A stretch of 64,000 nucleotides of DNA. It comes from Nelumbo lutea (lineage: Eukaryota; Streptophyta; Magnoliopsida; Proteales; Nelumbonaceae). The DNA is taken from positions 72,388,383 to 72,452,382 of the forward strand of contig JAKGHH010000002.1 of assembly GCA_022828595.1 (NCBI GenBank), read 5' to 3'. Positions 44,740-55,006 of the stretch are shown in pieces (the first letter of the stretch is position 1; every line of letters starts with the position of its first letter). A program made the position numbers and the translations under genes. The notes beneath the pieces are model-generated. The model worked only from the letters and a program-made list of their open reading frames with translations, was not told the origin of the DNA and searched no databases.

Positions 44740-47127
44740 TCAAATAGCATCTTCCTTATTGTTGGGTTTGATCGATGCCTTTTGGTATCTCAGTTTCTCA
44801 ATCTCTTTCTCCAAGAAATCCAGAGTTGTGTCAGTGACATGGTTAGGGGAGCATCCAGCATCCAGCATCATTTTAAAAAATTTGTATGCTTCTTTCAGTT
44901 GACCTGCCTTGACATGAATCTCAATGAGTGTATTGAAAGTGACAATGTCTGGATTAACCCCACTTTTCATCATCTGCTCAAATAACCTGTTAGCTTCATC
45001 AATGTGACCACCCTTCCCCAGTGCATGAATCAATGTGTTGTACATAACAATGTCAAGATAACCACCATGGCCCATCAATTGATTAAGAACAATGCTGGCA
45101 AGATCTGCTCTTCCCATCTTTCCCAAGCCTTGGATTATCACATTATATGTTGCAATATCAGCAGGGCAAAGCTTCTTGCCCATTTCATGGAGCACACCCC
45201 ATGCCTCACTAAAATAACCCTTTTTCACAAAGGAACACATAATGGAATTATAAGTGTAACTGATAGGATTAACACCCATTTCAGTGAAGATCTCAAACAA
45301 CTTGCAGGCAAAGCTCAACTTCCCCTTGGCCAAAAAAACTGACAGGTATGTATTGATCATATCAATATCAAATGAATCATTGCTTCTCCCTTGCACCCGT
45401 CTTCCCTTAGACATTGAAAACAACCAAGAGTAGTTGGCAGACTTTACTTCATTGGCAAGTTGATCTACGTAAGGAGATGATGACCAGTGATCAATGCTAG
45501 AAGAAGTTTCATCTTCACTTTGTGATCTCCCATTTTCAGAATCAATTTGTGAATCAATATCTGCATCCTTGGATAATGAAGCTATGAAACTCATGATCTC
45601 ACTAATACTGCCTTCAGATGGAAACATTGGCGTGAAATCCTTTTGTCTGTTCTGTGGGTCTCTCATTGAAGCCTCCATATTATACCTCCATTTGATAACA
45701 TTTGGCACTAGTGTAACATCCCTTACGTGTTTCATGAGCCTCTCTGCCCAATCCCACCTCCCTTGTTTATGAAGACCAATCAAGACTGACGTTATTGTAA
45801 CCAGATCCACAACAAAGCCTCTGGCTTCCATTTCCTCCACTAACTGTAATGCATCATCAAGATGACCCTCCCTACAGAGATGCAGCACAACGATGCTGTA
45901 AGTGACACCATCCACAAGTGGGCCCTTCTTTTTCAAGTCAGAGAAAAGAGTGTAAGCAGCCAAAGCCCTTCCATTTTTAAATAGCCCGTCAATCAGAATA
46001 TTGTAAGACCAACATGAAGCCTTTACCCCATCCTGAACCATTTTTTCAAACAAGTGGCAGGCTTCTGACACTTTCCTTGCTTTGAGCAAACCATCGAGAA
46101 GAGAATTATAAACAACAGTATCGGGATGGAATCCACTGTGCTGCATGTCACTGAAAATTCTTGTTGCATCGTCCATTCTATAAGATTTGCAACAACCTTG
46201 GATGAGAATCCGATACGTGAAAGCGTCAGGCTCATGACCAGACCCTTTCAACTCCTCCCAAACAATTAATGCGTCTTTCACTTTCCCAACTGAGCAGAGC
46301 ACATGTATTAAGCTGTTATAAGTGCACAAGTCCGGGCCAGAGAAACCTGACTTCGAAATCTTTTGTTTCATCTCTTTGAAAAGTTTAAGAGAAGTAGCCA
46401 AATCACCCCAGCACCCGAATGCATGAATACAAATATTATAGCCCCATGCATCCAAGCCAAACCCCTTAGATCTCAATTTCTCAAAAGCCCTTTTGAATTC
46501 CGCCTTCCTGTCTGCTTTCCTCAGAGCAACTAGTAATTCGTTACAGGCGAGTGCATCAAGAGCGATGCCATTGTCGCCACTCAGAGCTTCAATAAGTTTG
46601 TAAAACATAGAAAGAGCAAGATCCAACTGGTTTTTTCTAAGCAGCGCAACAATAACAGAGTTATAAATGCGGGGATTCAAGCCAGTTCCTTGTTCTTCCA
46701 TGAGATCCAATATTTCAATAGCCGAATCAAACCTATATGATCGGATAAAAGCATCAAGCAAGAGCTTGAAAGTCGCAGAATCAACAACCACACCATCCTC
46801 CTTCATCAAAGACAACAGAGGACGGAGCTCGTCGAGGTGCCCAGTTTGACAGACTGCCTGAAAGATCTGAGAATAGACGCGGAAAGAGTGTTTGTAGCCA
46901 GGCCTGCGAGAAGCCCACCTAAAAAAATCGATCCTCTTAAAGAGATCGAGAGAGCTTCTTCGGAGGACTTGGAGGACGAGAGATTCGCAGAGTGGGATGG
47001 AATCGCCATCGAGGTTCCGAGTGCCGGACTCGGAGAGGGTATTGGAGACGGATGCCACAAGGAGGAGGTTTTCGATTCGGGATGAAGTTCTGAGGAGAGC
47101 AGAAGACAGTGTTCTTCCATGGCGCAT
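44740..47127 (-). CDS. P-class pentatricopeptide repeat protein, probably organellar
   Basis: An intact intronless frame of 795 codons. I chose the ATG at 47125-47127 (MRHGRTLSS). The frame is open slightly further up but has no other ATG before a stop. The N-terminus is rich in Ser, Arg and Leu, fitting a mitochondrial or plastid presequence. PPR motifs of about 35 residues run from about residue 84 to 490 (for example TYNSLIHVLCSVGKVKDAL, VYNSLLDGLLKARKVSEA, SYNILIDGLFKNGRALAA) and again from about 600 to 770 (MYNTLIHALGKGGHIDEAN, TFNTLIEIHVKAGQLKEA). A Ser/Asp/Glu-rich linker of about 110 residues lies between. No E, DYW or SMR domain is present. PPR proteins bind organellar RNA in a sequence-specific way. 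The layout recalls Arabidopsis At4g01570, but orthology is not proven here. There are no premature stops, unlike everything around it. Confidence 0.95.
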   Translation of the reverse strand: MRHGRTLSSALLRTSSRIENLLLVASVSNTLSESGTRNLDGDSIPLCESLVLQVLRRSSLDLFKRIDFFRWASRRPGYKHSFRVYSQIFQAVCQTGHLDELRPLLSLMKEDGVVVDSATFKLLLDAFIRSYRFDSAIEILDLMEEQGTGLNPRIYNSVIVALLRKNQLDLALSMFYKLIEALSGDNGIALDALACNELLVALRKADRKAEFKRAFEKLRSKGFGLDAWGYNICIHAFGCWGDLATSLKLFKEMKQKISKSGFSGPDLCTYNSLIHVLCSVGKVKDALIVWEELKGSGHEPDAFTYRILIQGCCKSYRMDDATRIFSDMQHSGFHPDTVVYNSLLDGLLKARKVSEACHLFEKMVQDGVKASCWSYNILIDGLFKNGRALAAYTLFSDLKKKGPLVDGVTYSIVVLHLCREGHLDDALQLVEEMEARGFVVDLVTITSVLIGLHKQGRWDWAERLMKHVRDVTLVPNVIKWRYNMEASMRDPQNRQKDFTPMFPSEGSISEIMSFIASLSKDADIDSQIDSENGRSQSEDETSSSIDHWSSSPYVDQLANEVKSANYSWLFSMSKGRRVQGRSNDSFDIDMINTYLSVFLAKGKLSFACKLFEIFTEMGVNPISYTYNSIMCSFVKKGYFSEAWGVLHEMGKKLCPADIATYNVIIQGLGKMGRADLASIVLNQLMGHGGYLDIVMYNTLIHALGKGGHIDEANRLFEQMMKSGVNPDIVTFNTLIEIHVKAGQLKEAYKFFKMMLDAGCSPNHVTDTTLDFLEKEIEKLRYQKASIKPNNKEDAI

Positions 47128-47417
47128 TGCAGATATAGCTTTGCATCGTGCAAAAAGCCGAGTCACAGCGGATAGAACTGAGTCAGGATTGACCTAGTTG
47201 AGCAGTACATCGATCATCAATAGAGATTAGAGATTAGAGAAGCAGTGAGCAGAGCACAGAGAGCTTTGACCTACTGCTACCGCTAGCGATGCCAAGTATC
47301 ATCACCGGGTACAGACGATGTGTTTTTCGGGTATCCGACCCGTCCCTACCTTGAGAGGCCCATTTATCAAAACCTCGGTTTGGGACGAGTCTGGGATTTT
47401 AGAATAAAACCCTTATA
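47128..47417 (-). promoter_or_regulatory. Upstream region of the PPR gene
   Basis: About 290 bases separate the start codon from a Tourist-like MITE. It is less AT-rich than its surroundings and contains repeated TAGAGATTAGAGATTAGAGAAG (two adjacent TAGAGAT units near 47220-47240). No clear TATA box was found. Confidence 0.35.
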
Positions 47418-47625
47418 GGCCATGTTTGGAAGGAATACAAATGCAAATTTGTAGAGCATAAAGCCTGTATTTTGTATCATTTTATATGCATTTACACCGT
47501 AAATATTTGCATTTGTACTTCTTCCAAGCTGAGCCATAAATGCAAATATATAATATAAATACATACAAAATACAAGATTTTGTACTGTGCATATTTGTTC
47601 TTATGCTCTTTCCAAACTGAGCCAT
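47418..47625. mobile_element. Tourist-like MITE copies upstream of the PPR gene
   Basis: 47418-47535 starts GGCCATGTTTGGAAGGAATA and ends CTTCCAAGCTGAGCC, with inverted ACAAATGCAAAT/ATTTGCATTTGT arms and ATA on both sides. 47536-47623 is a further arm ending CTTTCCAAACTGAGCC|ATA. They are related to the element at 19185-19303. Confidence 0.7.
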
Positions 47626-47874
47626 AGGGGTTTTGACTTTAGGGTATTCGATATCTAATACCCGGTTTTATTTGAGGCAGATACATATTCCTAATACTGG
47701 GTTATATATAAAAAAATAAAATATGTGGTGTGGTATAATATATAGAATAAAATAATTTATAATATTTCTACCAAAAATAATTTATAATTATTCAGAGAAA
47801 TTAATCAAGTACAAGCCAAGAGCCTTATGGCCTAGGACATTCATAATTGATCAATTTTCAAATTTAGGGCATGT

Positions 47875-48420
47875 GGTTAGGTTCAAGTACAATCCAAGCA
47901 ATACTTTTAGGTGAATTGTTTGTTTATGAAATTTAAATTTCTATTAGTTAATTTTAAAGTTTTATTGACATGATAATTATTAAATTTAAATAGATTTTAA
48001 GTTAATATAATTAGGATTTAAGATTGCAAAATACAAAAGGTATTTATTTGTCTAAATTCAAATTAAGAATCAATTGATTTGGGTAAGTTTAAGTCAGACC
48101 AAGCAATCTTTCTAGGTGAAATATTTGTTTATGAATTTTAATTTTTTGTCAATTAACATTAAAAAGTTATTGATGTAATGATTTCTAAATTCAAATGGAC
48201 TTTAAATTAACGTTATTAGGATTTGGGATTGCAATTTTGCAAATGCTATCTATTCGTCTAAATTTAAATTGAGATTCAATTGGTTGGGTAAATTCAAGTA
48301 CACCCCAAACATTATTTTAGGTGATATACGTGTAGTTATTTTTACAATTTTACTTTTTGTAATTAAGATTGTAAATGGCATCTATTTGTTAACATTCAAA
48401 ATCAAACTCAATTTGAAATG
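47875..48420. repeat. Three-unit tandem repeat, period about 205 bp
   Basis: Units start at 47875, 48081 and 48285 with GGTAAGTTTAAG-like sequence, followed by CCAAGCAATxTTTxTAGGTGAA, and later ATTAGGATTT..GATTGCAA and CTATTTGTCTAAATTCAAATT. The third unit is about 135 bp with an internal deletion. Identity is moderate. It has no coding content. Confidence 0.8.
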
Positions 48421-49630
48421 ATAGTCTTAACTCTTAAGTGCTTGACATGCTTGGGGATTATGACCTTAGGGGGGGGGGGACCCAAGCCCTAAACACCATG
48501 TGATGTCAAAATAAAAAAATAAAAAAGAACATAAAACAAGTGCTTTAGAATTTGGTAGAGATGCTCATAGTTTGGTTGATTGATTCAGTTTTTGATCGAT
48601 TTGCTTCAGTTTTTAATCAAAACCAAAAGGATTTTTCAGTTTGATTTCCTTGGCTTGGTTCATTTATACTGTTTTTTGATGTGAACATTTCTAGAATTTA
48701 TAAGGATTTGATAGAGTTTTCTTGTAAGACATAAGTCTCATATATATTGTTAATATGCATTACAATCCTAATTGTTAATATGCATTACAATCATAACGGT
48801 TTTAGGAATTGGGATTTCTTAAGCATTTCTTCTTTTTTTAAAGTCAAGTTTCAATCATTCAACCTTCATGTTTATTTATTTTCCCATTTACCCTTAAGGT
48901 TTAACAATTAAGACCAAGAGTCCAAGACCTATTGACAGGTAATTTTTGGCTTTTTTGGATTTTTTGTTCTTTGAAATTACAAACTTGGTTTTATTTATTT
49001 TTTGACTTAAATTATTTTGTTTTGTTCTTTTATATGAAAGGATTATATATAATGTTGGTTCTTATTAAATGTTATTGGTTGATAATGAACTTTGAAGAAC
49101 TTTTTTTATTTACTTACTTTGAATTTGAAGAAATGTCTAACTTGATCATATGATAATCGGGTGGGATGGATTGGGACATGTTTAATGGTTTTGGGACAAG
49201 ATGGGTTAGGGAAATTGAATCTGTGGTTTAGGTATTTGTCAATCCATTATGGGTTCGGGATCATGGATACATAGGTGGGCTTGAGAATGGGTTGGACAAT
49301 TTGCATAAATACCCTACCCATTGCCATTCGATGTCACAGGTTAAACACCAAAAACACGAAACTTGGAAGTTGAATATGTGGTTTAGGTATTTGTCGATCC
49401 ATTATAGTTAATCTTTGGGTGTCGATTCGTGATCCCATGTGAATTTTTTAACAATTAATATCAATTTTATCTTTTTTATCAAAACAATATTTATTAAATG
49501 GATAACATAATATGACTCATTATCATGGTTAATCTATTTAATTCTAAACTAAATTACATGTATAAATAAAAGAAAATATATAAATTAACATTATATAATT
49601 AAAGTTAATTTATATGCCACATCAAAATAA
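48421..49630. other. AT-rich intergenic DNA
   Basis: It contains a G-run at about 48470-48480 and two copies of GAAxTTGAATxTGTGGTTTAGGTATTTGTC (near 49208 and 49366). A 73-codon plus-strand frame at 48932-49153 is hydrophobic and T-rich, with no domain. No gene was seen. Confidence 0.45.
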
Positions 49631-49715
49631 TTAGGGATGGTAATTTTCCCATCCCCATTGGGTCCTCGACCCCATTTGCCTTGGTGGGGGCAAGGGCAGT
49701 GATAGGGATTAAATA
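49631..49715. repeat. Left end of a TAGGGATGG-type MITE
   Basis: TTAGGGATGGTAATTTTCCCATCCCC marks the left end of the family seen at 11054 and 17455, here read as TTAGGGATGGTAAT plus CCCATCCCC. The Mutator-type element that follows inserted into it. Confidence 0.55.
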
Positions 49716-50775
49716 TGGTATATTCTAGATTAGTGTTAGTGCCCTATATTTTGGGGTTAGTCTCACTTTAGTACTTGAACTTCAAAACGTAACATTTCAC
49801 GAGTTGAACTCCTAAAAACTATCAATTTAGTACTCATCATTAACAATATGTTAGTTATTTGATATATGTAATGTCACATGCCACTTGTAACATTTCAAGA
49901 TTCTAAAATTACTCTTTTTATTATCTTCTTCCTTGAGACTAAACCAGAACAACGATGAATAAAGTCCTAAATCCACGATTGTTTACAACCATTACTTGAA
50001 AAATGTTTCACCCATGGATTTTAATATATTTTTTTAGCTCTTATCATTCTCAAATAAATAAACTTATTAAAATAAAAAAAAAATCATTAATCAAAAGGGT
50101 CAATTACAAGGCTTTGTTGTTACTAAATCAACCAGACCATTTCACTGCTATGAGATAGCATAAACAACGACAATACTACAATCCTTGTTTGTTGTATCAC
50201 CATTGTTTTGCTACCGCTTATGCTATCCCTGAACCTTGATGGGTCGGTATAGAGGTTAAGTTCACTCAACCTCATTTCACGTTGTAATTCATCCTAACAA
50301 CGTGAAGAGCAATCTAGGGCCCGTTTGAGCCATGTGGTCTTAGCTAGTAATATAAAACTTGATACCTTTCTTTTTTAGCTTTTAGCATCTCTTTCGTCGT
50401 TGTCTACGAGGCATGAGCTTCATTAAAAATAGAAGAAACATGAAAAAGAGAAAAGCAAGAAATGTTGTTGTTCTCCGATGACTACCTCCAACGACGATCT
50501 TATCTGGCCATGAGGTTGTAAAGAGGTGAGCGACAACAACAATGACTTTGTATGGGGGAGAAAGAAAAGAGTTAGGATAAGGTGAGTTCAATATGGGTGG
50601 TTGATTTCATTATATGGTGCATGAAGGGCATTTTTGTCTTTTCATATGCTATTTAATTTTAGTTAACAATTATGGACTAAATTGATAATTTTCAACAGTT
50701 CAGTTATTACAATGGCACGTTTTGAAATTCAGGTACAAAACCGCAAAGTATAAGGTATTAATCTGAAATTTACTC
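49716..50775. mobile_element. Mutator-type non-autonomous element (1060 bp) with 9-bp TSD
   Basis: Long terminal inverted repeats of roughly 110 bp carry matching words at both ends (ATTAGTGTTAGTGCCCTATA versus ATTAATACCTTATACTTTG inverted, CTTGAACTTCAAAACGT versus ACGTTTTGAAATTCAGG, TATCAATTTAGT versus ACTAAATTGATA). The flanking nonamers GATTAAATA and TATTAAATA agree at 8 of 9. No transposase frame is present. A 69-codon minus frame at 50382-50591 is not recognisable. Confidence 0.82.
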
Positions 50776-52020
50776 TATTAAATATTAAATATTACCCCAA
50801 AGTAGTAATTCTTCGTGTTGTTATTCATGGGAAGATGTTCCCAATACACGGGCTGTGAGGTGCACTCTGTGAGGAGCAGATCCCGATTCATTTCTAGAGG
50901 CACTATGATGTAGAATTACTTTTCTAAACATTCACTTCTCCATTGTTTCTATATGAAGTAATTGGCAATGTGTATTACTATTATTTAATATGAACATATT
51001 TGTATTCAACCTTCCTTTGTGCAAATTCTATGCAAAAGTGGTTTTCCGTGATTTACTTTCTTTTTTTTTTTTTTGCATTCATGGGCTTGTTACATCTATC
51101 TATCTATCTATCTTTCTCTCTCTATATATACCCATCATCGAAGCAAGACCAAATTCATAAATAAGGGTATTACACTCAAATTCCACTCCCATTTTTTGCA
51201 GTAGCATGGATATATGTGGGTTTAGATAAGGTTATCTTTTTGGGTACTAAGATATAATGGCTTTGTATGAAACTTCTATAAAAGATTATGGTCAAGCAAG
51301 CTTCCCTATGTTTTATTTGCAAAGGTAGCTATGCATTTGCAAGTTAGAACATATGGGATTTATATTAATGTTGGATGGGATTTCTATAATATTGAATTGG
51401 AGAATATTCTAAATCATTTAAACTAGCATGTGTAACAAACCAAACCAAATAATCAATAGAGCATGTAATAGACTAGGCTATAGTTCTTTCTCCCGAGTTC
51501 TATACAAGGAACAATTCTAAACAGGAGTATTGGGTTAGGTTTCTATAAGATTAATTAATTAATTTTATTGAACATAATGGTATGTCCATAGCCAAGTTGG
51601 TTTAGTTTCCATTTTAATTGTGTATTTTTTTTTCATTATGCATTATATTTTTAAACCTATCTCTAACTATATATATTCATGCTTCAACAAAAAGGGAAAA
51701 CGCAAACAATATGTAGACCATAGAATTGTTGCTTTCAGTACTGATATATAGCACCATTATATTGTAATCTCTCTCTCATTATATAGTATATGCATTATAT
51801 TTTTCTAAGAATGGCTTTTTGTGGGTCACCTAAATAGTTCTATAAAAAGCTTTTCACATCCCCCAACTGAATAAATAGTGGTAAAAATGTTGAGTGGTTA
51901 ACGAAATCATGTAATTTGAAATTTTCTTTACCTTGGCAAACATACATTGGTCACAGGCTACTTTAATAAGAACCCTAGTTATTTTTTTCACACATTGTCA
52001 CATGTTTTGGACAATAAATG
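50776..52020. other. Intergenic DNA without a recognised gene
   Basis: It includes a T-run at 51060-51073 and a (CTAT)n microsatellite at about 51095-51112. No coding sequence was recognised. Confidence 0.5.
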
Positions 52021-52367
52021 TAGGGGCCATTTGGAAAGTCTTTTTTTGAAAGGTCTTCTGATGGTCAAAAGGCGATGTTAGCTTTTGCATCAAGATCTTA
52101 ATAGTTTGAAGACCGTTTGGTTAAGGCACATCTATCAACGCATTTTTCTGTGTGAAGATGAAATGAAAAAAGGCAAAAATCTCTATTTAGAACTTTCAAA
52201 AAATAACCTGAAATAGGTTTTTCATGTCTTTTCGGGACTATGCCTTTCGATGGCTAAATCTTTTCTCAACTAGACAGAAAAAAACTAAAATGCAAGTTGT
52301 CAAAGTTCTAAAAAACTAACAGCCTGCACGAAAAGATGCACCAAATGAGGCCCTACTTATCCTAAAT
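52021..52367. mobile_element. Fold-back MITE, Tourist-like
   Basis: The left end TAGGGGCCATTTGGAAAG and right end CACCAAATGAGGCCCTA are inverted, and inner parts such as AAAGGTCTTCTGATGGTCAAAAGGC have loose complements. It is probably PIF/Harbinger related. The TSD was not settled. Confidence 0.55.
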
Positions 52368-53681
52368 TGGAGATTGCACTAGGATTATGCATAAGAAGCA
52401 TGATTGAGTAGGCTAGTAATTTTAGTACAATAATTGGTGAATTCAGGTGAAATGAACTAGGTGGTCTAAAACTTATGATCATAGTTTATTTTAAAACATC
52501 ATTTAATAATATATCAAAAACTATTAATCATATCATCATGACTGTTGTCATCGTCAACATCATCATCATTATCATCAATATATTGAATCATTGAATGTAA
52601 TGATATATCAACCAACAATTGCCATGCATTCACGATATGCACAACTTTAGCCATTTTATATGTCATACTTAGAAATATTCTAACTTGGTCTAAGTCAAAA
52701 CATATGATGTTTAACTTCTTTGATTTAGAAAAATTTATTTACATGATCATACACGTCGAATTGGTTGGCTTTGTTTTCATGTATATGGCTTGTATGATGA
52801 TCTAACTAAACAAACATAGGCATTTATCAATGATGTCAAGCTGTTTTCTATTTTTCATATACATGGGTTTGAATGATTTTGCACTAAACAATTTTTTAGG
52901 TTTAAAGAGTTTGTTAGGGGTGACAAATGGATGGTTGGGTTGGGTTTGGTTGCAGGTTGAAGACCAACCTATCCATCAACCACATCCACAGTTGACGACC
53001 TATATATTTTGTATGTACAAGGTCGCTACCCAACCTATTCCACCCATTTTGACCCATTTGATCATTTGAAACTATGCAAATAAATCCCCATCACTGAGAA
53101 AAAAAAAAAAAAACAGAATATTTAGGTATTTTCTATGCTGCCACACATATCCTTGGTTGGCTCATCAACACAAACACAAAAAATGAACGATTCGTTAAAA
53201 AGGTAGAGAACGAAAGAAGAGGAGAGAGATGAACACATGAAAGATAGCATAGGAAGAGGAGGGAGAGAGAGGATATAGAAACAGAGTGGTAATCTAGGTG
53301 GTTTTCATCAAAATTTATGGGGGGGTTTTGATTGGTCAAAGCTCTTTGTATCATACCTCTCCAGCTTCATAGATTTTCCTGAGTGATAGAGAGAGAAGAT
53401 AAGATAAGAAAAAGATGATAAAAAAAATGGGTTTTTACTGTTTAGTCCACCCCCAAAATCTTAGTTCCACCCTACAGTTGGGATTGGTGCAAGATCAAAG
53501 TTGATGCCAATTTACGAGCGAGTGTGGCTGTTATAAGTGGAAGTGTTTATAAATTTTAATTGTTGTAGGTTTGTAGTTGAATTCAGAATTTTAAGGTGGA
53601 ATGCAATCAACTTATCCCTACAAAAAAATAAGAAAATGGGAATATACAATTTCTTTCATATAATTGACCCAACTGGATATC
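52368..53681. other. Intergenic DNA with a hAT MITE left end
   Basis: 52914-53045 starts TTAGGGGTGACAAATGG and continues GGTTGGGTTGGG...CCCAACC, the left part of a hAT MITE. Its right end is not evident. A poly-A of 14 bases at 53099-53112 follows. The last 40 bases are the left flank of the Tat element. No gene was seen. Confidence 0.5.
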
Positions 53682-54502
53682 TGATGGTGTGCAATCCGGT
53701 CACTCCTATCTGGCACTTGCGTGGCTCCTGAAAGGTACCTGAGATGGAGAAGGAGAAGAATCCCCGGGGGCTTGCCCGGCGGGAACACTCCGACGGTTAA
53801 ATTAGTATTATGTAGAAGAAGCAAGGAGATGATCAAGGCTAAGAGTGCAGATAACGCGAGTGATAGAAGTTATCTCTGTTCTTTGAGAGTAGGCTCCTTA
53901 TAACAGAATTCCGTTGCATCAAGCCCATTGGCCTCTGATAGGGCAGGTATAACCACCACTGTCAGCCTGCCATAGCCGTTACAGGCAGGGTTGAGGTGGC
54001 ATGCGTGGGGCCGTCATTGCAAGGTACGTGCCTGTCAGGTGTAAGGCACCCTTTAAAAGTGACAAGCACGACACTGTCGAATGAGGGACGTGGTTGTTGT
54101 CCCTAGATTTGTCGGGTGCAGTGGTCGGGCAGAAGCTTCTTGCGATATGCCAAACTGCTCTTTCGCGAGTTACCCTATGTCGGGCTATCCCGCAAGCAGC
54201 GAGCTGCCTGTGGCAAGCTATGCCGAGGTGTTTTCACCTCAGGGTACCTAGAGGCGGATCAAGGTGTTCCTATCTGGGAGTTGCTTGAGATTCACTAGGA
54301 GGAGCTCGGGTATTAGGAAAGGTCAGGGGGCCCCGAGCTCGGAGGCAGCTTGGGGTGCCTTAGCCTCGGGAGTTGAACTCGGTGGGACCTTCCCCCCGAG
54401 TTGCAGCTACGCTTGCTGTGCTGTCACGCTGAGTCATCGCTTTAGCAAGGTCACGCCCACATGTACCCGTGCTACGAGGTCGGGCCAAATCACCCTCCAT
54501 CA
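53682..54502 (-). repeat. 3' LTR of the Tat element (left copy)
   Basis: It starts TGATGGTGTGCAATCC and ends CACCCTCCATCA. It lacks a stretch of about 38 bases present near the end of the other copy (63745-63805). Confidence 0.93.
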
Positions 54503-54514
54503 ATTGCCCCCGAC
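54503..54514 (-). other. Polypurine tract of the Tat element
   Basis: The minus strand reads GTCGGGGGCAAT next to the 3' LTR. Confidence 0.75.
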
Positions 54515-54817
54515 TCCCTGTGCTGGCGGTGTTAACCCAATGCGAGGAGTTCATGTTGCGCCGAGTGGATTTGACTTCGGTACCCATGCCGCTTCGTCAC
54601 GCGTTTCGCCCAGCTAGACCGGTCTAGTTCCCGGCTCAGTCAAAGGGAACCCGGGTCGCGTTCAGTTTACGCTCGGACGTCACGCGATTCAGACTTCGCG
54701 GACGCCAAAAAATGCGCTAAACTGATTTCACCTCGAGGAACCCATAGCCGTTTTTTTTTTTTTTTGAGAGCCATTGGATCGTCTCCATCTTGACCATTAA
54801 CGCCAGGGTGCAGCGGC

Positions 54818-54825
54818 TATAAATA
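54818..54825 (+). promoter_or_regulatory. TATA box of the antisense unit
   Basis: TATAAATA in the context GCGGCTATAAATAGTGGG lies 189 bases upstream of the first ATG of the plus-strand reading frame. It sits inside the retrotransposon, outside the LTR, and faces opposite to gag-pol. Confidence 0.7.
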
Positions 54826-55006
54826 GTGGGGGACCCTTGGTCATTTCTTTGCCACAAAGTCCCCAGCGTCAGTGTTGAGCTCGCGTCTGAGGTCCCCAGC
54901 TCGGGTCTTCTAGCTCGGTTTGTTCCCCTAGTTCAATTCGCATTTCCTGTGGTGAGTCTTCGAGTTTCTTTTTCTTTTTCGAATATTCTTTCCTTTTTGC
55001 CTTGTA

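Noticed and set aside
46667..47197. Several plus- and minus-strand frames over the PPR N-terminus
   Set aside because: They are alternative frames of the intact PPR gene.
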